Shown: in pieces, positions 1 to 5,748 of the stretch
Position numbering within the stretch: position 1 is the stretch's first letter
How the letters are laid out: each line of letters opens with the position of its first letter
Assembly (NCBI GenBank): GCA_020346805.1
Contig: CP070790.1
Coordinates: forward strand, 566,985 to 581,117
DNA from: Planctomycetota bacterium
GTDB taxonomy: Bacteria; Planctomycetota; Phycisphaerae; UBA1845; PWPN01
Reading direction: 5' to 3'
DNA: 14,133 bases
Made by a program: the position numbers and the translations under genes
Notes under the pieces: model-generated
Database searches by the model: none
Told to the model about the DNA's origin: nothing
Seen by the model: the letters and a program-made list of their open reading frames with translations, nothing else

Positions 1-600
1 CAACAGATGGGCCAACTTACAGGCGGTGGTGAGAAGTTGGTCGGGGATGGCGGGATCTGTATGGTGGGGAGCGGCAATGGCTACGAATTGATTTCGGACC
101 TCCCAATGATAGTTTGCCGGGACGTTTTGGAATATCCGTTCGATCCCGATGTCAGTAAGTTGGTTAATCGTATTTTGGCGGTCCGCACAGATTGCGAAGC
201 GTTCGATTTTTTCTCCCTTGCCTTCGATGGTGTTCGAATCGGCGGGGTATGCTCGCCAATGTTTGTATTGACCGGTGGTTTCGATGACCGCTATCCACCA
301 GTGCCGGTCGGTCCGATGGATACCAAAGCCCAGATCATAGGTATAGCAGAAGAGGGTTACCATGCCGGCATCGGTGGAACCGAAGATCAGGTGGCAGGCA
401 TGGCGGGAATGGCCCCGACGGATCATATCCAGGCTCTGGTAGCGTTCGTGGATGCCGATCAGGTCTTCGGCGGAATAATTTAACCGGTGTTTTTGAGCCA
501 GTTCTCGCAGCTTGCGGATCTGCCGGCGGCGTGAGGTGATAGCCCCGATGGTTACGCCGGTGATGATCAGCATTCCCAAGAGAAACCAGAACGGCTGCAT
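1..600 (-). CDS. Membrane-anchored hypothetical protein (3' end beyond window)
   Basis: Reading the minus strand from the ATG at 600-598 gives 200 codons with no stop before the window's left edge, so the gene is 3'-truncated here. The protein opens with one hydrophobic segment (about residues 3-21, MQPFWFLLGMLIITGVTIGA), then a basic stretch (SRRRQIRKLRELA) that by the positive-inside rule would put the rest in the cytoplasm. Next come an AQKHRLNYSAEDL segment and a soluble part with VTLFCYTYDLGFG around residues 81-93 and many aromatics. The layout (TM anchor, A-x-x-x-G/H-L-x-(F/Y)-x-x-x-D, then a beta-rich part with an FxYxY-like core) resembles uncharacterised proteins common in planctomycetes. 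I cannot name a function. A weak SD (AGGA) lies 12 nt upstream. The plus-strand ORF over 7-483 looks like its shadow. The gene diverges from the 90-aa protein gene. Confidence 0.72.
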   Translation of the reverse strand, partial: MQPFWFLLGMLIITGVTIGAITSRRRQIRKLRELAQKHRLNYSAEDLIGIHERYQSLDMIRRGHSRHACHLIFGSTDAGMVTLFCYTYDLGFGIHRTDRHWWIAVIETTGQYKHWRAYPADSNTIEGKGEKIERFAICADRQNTINQLTDIGIERIFQNVPANYHWEVRNQFVAIAAPHHTDPAIPDQLLTTACKLAHLL

Positions 601-645
601 GATTGAAAAAGGTCCTGCGTGTGTAATTTTTAGCCTTTTGAAACG

Positions 646-674
646 GCGACACATTCGATATTGGAGGTTACAAT
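646..674 (+). promoter_or_regulatory. Candidate sigma70-type promoter
   Basis: GCGACA (646-651) and TACAAT (669-674) are separated by 17 nt; the -10 matches consensus at 5/6 and the -35 at 4/6. It would start transcripts near 681, giving a leader of about 45 nt before the GTG at 727. It sits in the spacer between two divergent genes, where a promoter is expected. This is a pattern match only. Confidence 0.35.
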
Positions 675-726
675 ACGGGGGTTGTGAACGGGCTGCAAGT
701 TCGGCCTGTCTGGTGGGAGTTGAAAT

Positions 727-999
727 GTGTCTGAAGCCTTGGACGAATTATTGGGATGTAATGTGGTTCTGGATACCGCCGGCCCCATGGTCTACCTTGG
801 CAGATTAGCATCATACAACGCGGGCGGATTCTGGCTGGAGGATGCTGATGTGCATAGTTGTTATGAGGGGCACGCGCCGCGGGAACAGTATATTATTGAA
901 TCCCGCCTGCATGGAATACGGATCAATCGGGCGCGGGTATTCGTATTTCGGCACCCAGTGATCAGTGTATCGGCCTTGGGTGATGTGGTAGAAGATTGA
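727..999 (+). CDS. Small conserved-looking 90-aa hypothetical protein
   Basis: A 90-residue acidic-to-neutral protein with no signal peptide or membrane segment, so probably cytosolic. The GTG start is supported by a GGTGGGAG Shine-Dalgarno sequence 6 nt upstream; no other start has one. The sequence reads as a compact beta-rich fold: LDELLGCNVVLDT, VYLGRLASY, GFWLEDADVH, then REQYIIESRLHGIRINRARVFVFR and a DVVED tail. The length and the G-x-x-V-x-L-D-T / V-Y-x-G-x-L / L-x-D-A-D-V-H order look like a small barrel such as an Sm-like or PRC-like domain, and resemble small hypotheticals I associate with planctomycete genomes. Those resemblances are inference. It lies 66 bp upstream of galE on the same strand with no clear promoter between, so the two may be co-transcribed. 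The function is unknown. Confidence 0.8.
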   Translation: MSEALDELLGCNVVLDTAGPMVYLGRLASYNAGGFWLEDADVHSCYEGHAPREQYIIESRLHGIRINRARVFVFRHPVISVSALGDVVED

Positions 1000-1065
1000 G
1001 ATTATCACAAGCAAAAACAGGCTGAATAGTTGGTCCCTGATAGCGGGTAAAAGGATATATTGAAT

Positions 1066-2055
1066 ATGAGGATTTTTGTTACGGGTGGTGCCGGTTACGT
1101 AGGTAGTCACTGTGTCAAAGATCTATGCGAACATGGGCATGAGGTTGTTGTTATCGATAATCTTTGCAAGGGACATAGATCGGCAGTCTATGCTAAAGCT
1201 CGATTGATCGAAGGGGATGTGGGCGATGCGAAGTTACTCCGGTCGATTTTAACGGCGACAAAATTCGACGCGGTGATGCATTTTGCCGCTTCTGCAGAAG
1301 TTGGCGAATCGGTAAGAGAGCCTTTGAGTTATTACCATAATAATGTTTCCAATACATTGACGCTGTTAGAGCTGATGCGTGATGCCGGCATTCACAAGAT
1401 AGTATTCAGTTCCAGCTGTGCGACATACGGCATGCCGGCCAGTGTGCCCATTCGTGAAGATACTCCTCAATTGCCGATTAATCCTTATGGACGCACCAAG
1501 TTGGCCGTTGAATGGATGTTGGCGGATTCGGCATCGGCGTGGGGGCTGGGCTCGTGTGCTCTACGCTACTTCAATGCCTGCGGTGCGGCAAGAGACGGAT
1601 CGATTGGTGAAGATCACAATCCGGAGAGTCATCTTATTCCGATTATCCTGGAGACGGCGCGTGGTCGTAGATCGCAAATGTCGGTATTCGGCACCGATTA
1701 CGACACTCCGGATGGTACCTGTATTCGCGACTACATTCATGTTGAGGATCTGGCCAGTGCTCACCGTCTGGCAATTGAAGCCATCGAACCGGGCGTAGGA
1801 CAGGCGTTTAATATTGGGACAGGCCGTGGTAATAGTGTTCTTGAAGTTATTGAAGCCGCCCGGAGAATAACCGGCCAAGAGATCACAATCGAAGAAGTAG
1901 ACCGCCGGCCGGGCGATCCGCCTATCCTTATTGCAGATGCTTCAAGGATTGGCCAAGAACTGGGTTGGAAGCCGGATTGGACGGATATAGAAGACATTGT
2001 TGGTTCCGCTTGGCAGTGGCACCAATCGCATCCCGAGGGATTTGAGGATGACTGA
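1066..2055 (+). CDS. galE: UDP-glucose 4-epimerase
   Basis: A 329-residue extended short-chain dehydrogenase/reductase that interconverts UDP-glucose and UDP-galactose with bound NAD, feeding the Leloir pathway and surface polysaccharides. The N-terminal Rossmann motif TGGAGYVGSH (residues 6-15, GxxGxxG) binds NAD. D31-N32 (VVVIDNL) follows beta-2, HFAAS is at 72-76, SSS at 115-117 carries the catalytic Ser, and YGRTK (Y141, K145) is the YxxxK dyad. RYFNACGA (167-174) and the RDYIHVEDLA segment (221-230) are GalE signatures. Length is normal for the family (330-340). The ATG at 1066 is chosen because an AAGGA lies 10 nt upstream. An in-frame TTG at 1060 would add two residues but leaves only 4 nt to the SD. 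Paralogues acting on UDP-GlcNAc or UDP-glucuronate cannot be excluded from sequence alone. Confidence 0.93.
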   Translation: MRIFVTGGAGYVGSHCVKDLCEHGHEVVVIDNLCKGHRSAVYAKARLIEGDVGDAKLLRSILTATKFDAVMHFAASAEVGESVREPLSYYHNNVSNTLTLLELMRDAGIHKIVFSSSCATYGMPASVPIREDTPQLPINPYGRTKLAVEWMLADSASAWGLGSCALRYFNACGAARDGSIGEDHNPESHLIPIILETARGRRSQMSVFGTDYDTPDGTCIRDYIHVEDLASAHRLAIEAIEPGVGQAFNIGTGRGNSVLEVIEAARRITGQEITIEEVDRRPGDPPILIADASRIGQELGWKPDWTDIEDIVGSAWQWHQSHPEGFEDD

Positions 2056-2229
2056 ACATTGATTGACGGTTATTCGTACATTTGACAGAATGACCAACAA
2101 TGGATTGAGAATATGGCTGTTATTGAGGCGGCAAGACGAAAGTTGATTTAATGGATTTGTTATGCTCCTTATTTTTTGGATCAGACAATTGAGGTAATAA
2201 TCGGCAAGTTCCATGGATGGATCTTTTGA
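2056..2229 (+). other. Intergenic spacer galE-lnt (174 bp)
   Basis: No gene, terminator-like hairpin with a T run, or repeat is visible. A weak promoter-like pair, TTGACG (about 2062-2067) followed 17 nt later by CAGAAT, could drive lnt and the Rod genes, but it is only a 5/6 and 4/6 match. The spacer's size suggests that the lnt-to-rodA block has its own promoter here. Confidence 0.3.
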
Positions 2230-4011
2230 GTGAAACGTAAGCAGGTCAAACAGCCGGAAGAAAATCGCAAACCTTTAACGGATAAGTCTCCGATTCGTCT
2301 AATTGGTGGTCAGTATGTTATCGAGCACTGGTGGCCGCTGTTTGTGCTGACGGGATTAACATATCTTTTAAGTTTACCGATGTTTGCCCCGCTTTCCTTT
2401 TGGCCGGTGGGTTATATTGTATTTGCCCCTTGGTTAGTTGCCGTCTGTATTTCGAGATATTCGGTTAGAACTTATTTTATAAGTTTTTTGCTCGGTTTTG
2501 CCTTTTTCCTTACTCACCTGCGTTGGATGTATGTTACCACGCCTGAGGGGTATGTTGCCGGCTCATTTTATCTGGCAGTTGGTTTTCTGTTAGCCGCTTG
2601 GTTGATCCGGCACTTGTATTGCGAGCGCGATCTTAGTGTTGCCGTCACATTTCCGGTTATTTGGACTGCTATTGAGCTGCTTCGTTCCTATGGGCCGCTG
2701 GCTTTCCCCTGGTTTTTGTTGGGGCATAGTCAGATTCGGCTACTGACCATGATTCAGATTGCCGACTTAACCGGAGTTTTTGGGGTTACCTTTATGTTGG
2801 CGGTGGTCAACGGTTGGCTGGTCGACCTGATGCTCCGTCCCATTCTTATTTGGAGTGGTACAAAAGCCACGAGCCCTCGTCATTTTCCGGTGGGTACGGT
2901 TTTGATGATCATGGTTTTGGGAGCCACGGTTATTTACGGACGAAGCCGGCTTGGCGTGTATAAACCGGATGAAGGTCCGAGGATCGCGGTGTTACAGGGT
3001 GATTTTGTGTTAAAGACCAGTTACGATCCCCAGGTTCCGACGGATGAGGACAAACAGCAGACCTATCTCGATCTATTTGATAAGGCCTTGGTGGGATCAC
3101 CAGACATGATCGTTTTACCGGAGACCCCCTGGACGCAAATGTCCCTGAATCGTGAGATAAGAGAGGTTAATCCGCGATGGGGTATTTGGCACCATCGATT
3201 TGTCGAACTTTCGGCTGAGCATAAATCTTATATTGTGGTGGGATCTCTTTCGGAAGTGCCTCAGCCCGAAGGTCATTACCCTGAGTTACATCGTTACAAC
3301 TCGGCCTTTGTTTATACTCCCAATTTTAAAGAACCCGACCGCTACGATAAAATTCATCTGGTTTTATTCGGAGAATATGTACCGTTTCGGTATAGTATTC
3401 ATTGGTTATATAGATTTTTGAATGACGGCCCGTGGAATCCCTGGGGTAGGAATGGCTATGAATATTCCCTGACCGCGGGCCAGGACTTCAAGGTATTTCC
3501 GATGCAGGCCCGCTCCCAGGACGGACAGGCCTACAATTTTGCTATAACTATTTGCTATGAGGATGTGATACCTCAGATATTCCGCAAGTTTATTGTCGAT
3601 ACGGATCGCGCCAAACGTGTTGATTTCATGTTGAATATCAGCAATGACGGATGGTTTGGCAGGGGAGTTCAGCAGCCGCAGCATTTAGTGTCGTGTGCAT
3701 TTCGAGCGATTGAAAACCGGGTCGGTATTGCCCGTGCGGTTAATACGGGAGTGAGCGGTTTTATCGATTCCGATGGATCATGGCACGATCTGGTGGTGGA
3801 ACCGGGTCGAGGCCCGCATGCGGGTGGGACGGGTTATCGAATTGCCCGGGTGGATATCGATCGAGAAGTAACATTTTACAGCGTTTACGGTGATTTATTT
3901 GCCCAGGTATGCGGAATATTGGCTTTTGTGGCCTTGATTGATGCTGTTTTTGTCGGTTTTCGTAAAAGACGCAGTAAACAACAGGTTTCAACTGACGGGG
4001 ATGTAAAATGA
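2230..4011 (+). CDS. lnt: Apolipoprotein N-acyltransferase
   Basis: Lnt performs the last step of lipoprotein maturation, transferring an acyl chain from a phospholipid to the alpha-amino group of the diacylglyceryl-modified cysteine, at the periplasmic face of the inner membrane. This 593-aa copy has about 33 cytoplasmic residues, then several hydrophobic helices (about 36-235), the C-N hydrolase domain (about 250-545) and a final TM helix (about 555-577) with a basic cytoplasmic tail. The nitrilase-type triad is visible: E298 in VLPETPW, K374 in RYDKIHLV and C442 in ITICYEDV. FGEYVPFR (380-387) and NISNDGWFG (469-477) are typical Lnt blocks. It is longer than the roughly 510 aa of enterobacterial Lnt because of the N-terminal extension and added loops. 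The start is GTG with no strong SD, so the exact start is uncertain. Its stop overlaps the next gene's ATG (ATGA), and that gene encodes a predicted lipoprotein. Confidence 0.92.
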   Translation: MKRKQVKQPEENRKPLTDKSPIRLIGGQYVIEHWWPLFVLTGLTYLLSLPMFAPLSFWPVGYIVFAPWLVAVCISRYSVRTYFISFLLGFAFFLTHLRWMYVTTPEGYVAGSFYLAVGFLLAAWLIRHLYCERDLSVAVTFPVIWTAIELLRSYGPLAFPWFLLGHSQIRLLTMIQIADLTGVFGVTFMLAVVNGWLVDLMLRPILIWSGTKATSPRHFPVGTVLMIMVLGATVIYGRSRLGVYKPDEGPRIAVLQGDFVLKTSYDPQVPTDEDKQQTYLDLFDKALVGSPDMIVLPETPWTQMSLNREIREVNPRWGIWHHRFVELSAEHKSYIVVGSLSEVPQPEGHYPELHRYNSAFVYTPNFKEPDRYDKIHLVLFGEYVPFRYSIHWLYRFLNDGPWNPWGRNGYEYSLTAGQDFKVFPMQARSQDGQAYNFAITICYEDVIPQIFRKFIVDTDRAKRVDFMLNISNDGWFGRGVQQPQHLVSCAFRAIENRVGIARAVNTGVSGFIDSDGSWHDLVVEPGRGPHAGGTGYRIARVDIDREVTFYSVYGDLFAQVCGILAFVALIDAVFVGFRKRRSKQQVSTDGDVK

Positions 4012-5066
4012 GCTTCAATTATAAGGGCGGCATTTGCTCAAGGTGGATCGGCGTCTGGATTACGATATCGAGTTTGTTGAGCGTGGTCGTGATAAGCGGG
4101 TGTGCAACCACCACCCCGGATCCCAAGCTTCGCGATCTGGCCACCCGTTATATTAGGGCCGCCTGTCGTTTTGCGGACAATTCAGCAGTGCGGGCTCAGG
4201 CGTTGGAAGCAGCGGCAGAAGTGATGGTATCCGATCCGGGGTTGCTGGTTCGGGAGGGGCTGAGCGATGAGCATCCCGGGGTACGTTTTGCCGCTTGTAT
4301 GGCACTGGGAAGATTACGAAACACCGGTTCAATATCAACTATACGAAAGTTGGTTAACGATTCCGATCATAGTGTACGGATCGGAGCCTATTATGCTTTG
4401 GAGCGTCTGGGAGACTCATCCTTCAGGAGTAAGTGGAGTGAGGCACTTGCCAAGCATCCTGATGCCGCTGTTCGACGCAATGCCGCCTTTGCGATGGGAC
4501 AGTTGGAGGACAAGGCTATACTTCCTCTGCTGCATAGGGCGGTAGCTAATGATGAGGATGAGGGTGTACGTCTTCAGGCTCTGGAGGCCATGGTCGGTCT
4601 GGGCGATAAGAATGCGATCGATCAGTTCTTTGTTTATGCTTTTGGGGGAGTGGATTATAAACAGCCTTTCTCGTTACTTGCGTTAGCTTATGCGGCCAAG
4701 GATTGCCAGGATATCGCTCTTCGGGCGAGGTTGGAAGGTGCGTTGTTTGCCCGTTTGAGCCACGCCACCTATCTGGAATCGCGATTGGCGGCGGCCCGCG
4801 GCTTGGGAATGTTGGGTTATAAGCAAGGTTTCGACTTGGCCCTGAAATCTTTGACTTGGAACAAGGCCCGGAGCAATTTATCCGACGATCCCCCTGAAAA
4901 TCAGCTGATGCGCGTTCGCTCGATGGCGGCGATGGCCTTAGGCGAAATCGGTGATCCTCGAGCGTTAGAACCTTTGAAAAAGCGGATGGAGACGCCGGAC
5001 GATCCACGGATTCAACTGGCGGCGGCGACGGCAATTGCTAAGATTCTGAATAAAACACCGTTTTAA
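4008..5066 (+). CDS. HEAT-repeat lipoprotein
   Basis: A 352-aa protein with a lipoprotein signal peptide: a hydrophobic stretch at residues 14-30 ending in a V-I-S-G-C lipobox, predicting cleavage before C32 and lipid attachment there. The mature part is all-helical and built from HEAT/PBS-lyase-type repeats of about 30-35 residues, recognisable as D-x-x-x-x-V-R-x-x-A-x-x-A-L-x-x-L near 81-102, 117-135, 151-166, 185-199, 257-270 and 300-316. Such repeats are usually protein-binding scaffolds; no catalytic motif is present. The start codon overlaps the lnt stop by 4 nt (ATGA), implying translational coupling, so it sits between the lipoprotein acyltransferase and mreD. Being a predicted lipoprotein, it is likely a substrate of the Lnt encoded next to it. 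A role with the Rod complex is a guess from position only. Confidence 0.85.
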   Translation: MSFNYKGGICSRWIGVWITISSLLSVVVISGCATTTPDPKLRDLATRYIRAACRFADNSAVRAQALEAAAEVMVSDPGLLVREGLSDEHPGVRFAACMALGRLRNTGSISTIRKLVNDSDHSVRIGAYYALERLGDSSFRSKWSEALAKHPDAAVRRNAAFAMGQLEDKAILPLLHRAVANDEDEGVRLQALEAMVGLGDKNAIDQFFVYAFGGVDYKQPFSLLALAYAAKDCQDIALRARLEGALFARLSHATYLESRLAAARGLGMLGYKQGFDLALKSLTWNKARSNLSDDPPENQLMRVRSMAAMALGEIGDPRALEPLKKRMETPDDPRIQLAAATAIAKILNKTPF

Positions 5067-5145
5067 GGATGCAGTACTGAGATGGGTTGTTCGGTCACAT
5101 GTTGTGTCTGGCCCGGAGCATAAAACTTAAGGTTTAACTTCTGTT

Positions 5146-5661
5146 ATGAAGTGGCTACCATTCGGAATTCTGGCCTGTATCACCATTATCTGTCAGACGA
5201 CATTTGTTCCCGCCCTGGCCATTCATCATATATGGCCGGATTGGATGTTTGTGCTGGCAGTGCACTATGCATTGTGGGGGCCTTGGCCTGATGCCGCCAT
5301 TGCTGCCTGGCTGTTGGGTTTGATTGTAGATTTGCAGAGCCTCGATCGGATCGGATTGCACGCTTTCTGTTTCGGTGCTGCGGCCTGGGCCATCATGTAT
5401 GTTCGGCAAGCGGTATTCCGTGATCATCCTGTTACCCATATAGTGGTAACCTTGCTCTTTGCCTTTAGTGTGCGATTTGTAGTCGCTTTTTACGATTGGT
5501 GGTTTGGATCGCTATCGACATCGCTTACCGTATTGTTGTGGCCCGCATTTTTTGTTGCTCTTTACACCGCCGCTTGGGCTCCGTATCTGCATTGGCCTTT
5601 GATTCGATTGGGAAGATGGACCGGTCTTAGATCTTCGCGAGGTTATCTGATCGGACGGTAA
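5146..5661 (+). CDS. mreD: Rod shape-determining protein MreD
   Basis: A 171-aa, highly hydrophobic protein with four to five predicted membrane helices (about 5-26, 32-60, 70-88, 98-118 and 127-150) and a basic C-terminus, matching the size and layout of MreD. The central block from PDWMFVLAVHYALWGPW through LLGLIVDLQSLDRIGLHAF (31-73) is the recognisable family feature: a G-x-x-x-D-L pattern after helix 2-3, followed by a G-L-x-A-F start of the next helix. MreD is a membrane partner of MreC in the elongation complex. The spacing to mrdA and rodA (same strand) supports the call strongly, because the sequence family itself is weakly conserved. mreC, normally just upstream, is replaced here by the HEAT lipoprotein gene and a 79-bp spacer. 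The SD is weak (AAGG about 13 nt before ATG). Confidence 0.85.
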   Translation: MKWLPFGILACITIICQTTFVPALAIHHIWPDWMFVLAVHYALWGPWPDAAIAAWLLGLIVDLQSLDRIGLHAFCFGAAAWAIMYVRQAVFRDHPVTHIVVTLLFAFSVRFVVAFYDWWFGSLSTSLTVLLWPAFFVALYTAAWAPYLHWPLIRLGRWTGLRSSRGYLIGR

Positions 5662-5680
5662 TCTTTGAAGGGTATAAAAT

Positions 5681-5701
5681 AACTATCGCCAACTGATAGT
5701 T
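5681..5701 (+). promoter_or_regulatory. Hairpin in mrdA leader
   Basis: AACTATC (5681-5687) and GATAGTT (5695-5701) form a perfect 7-bp inverted repeat with a 7-nt loop. An overlapping alternative pairing, CAACT/AGTTG (5690-5694 with 5698-5702), cannot coexist with it. There is no T tract, so this is not a classical terminator. It may be an operator, an RNA fold in the leader, or chance. Confidence 0.4.
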
Positions 5702-5712
5702 GCCATTCAACC

Positions 5713-5736
5713 GGGAGGGCGATGACCTAATGATAG
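5713..5736 (+). promoter_or_regulatory. SD-led two-codon mini-ORF with triple stop before mrdA
   Basis: GGGAGGG (5713-5719) is a strong Shine-Dalgarno sequence close to ATG ACC TAA TGA TAG (5722-5736). The mini-ORF codes for Met-Thr and ends in three different consecutive stop codons. It is in the same frame as the mrdA ATG, exactly 27 nt upstream. The mrdA start has its own weaker purine-rich GGCGGGG (5737-5742). It may act as a minimal leader or ribosome-staging site; the function is inferred. Confidence 0.4.
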
Positions 5737-5748
5737 GCGGGGTTTGTA

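Noticed and set aside
7..483. Plus-strand ORF of 158 codons
   Set aside because: It lies antisense to the better minus-strand frame; its composition is Gly/Val/Met-rich with no domain pattern, and no SD is present.
1060..1062. TTG start for galE two codons upstream
   Set aside because: Only 4 nt separate it from the AAGGA box; the ATG at 1066 has a better start codon and spacing, and GalE normally begins right before the Rossmann strand.
4546..5034. Minus-strand ORF of 162 codons inside the HEAT lipoprotein gene
   Set aside because: Pro/Ser/Arg-rich shadow of the HEAT gene; the plus frame shows clear repeats and a lipobox.
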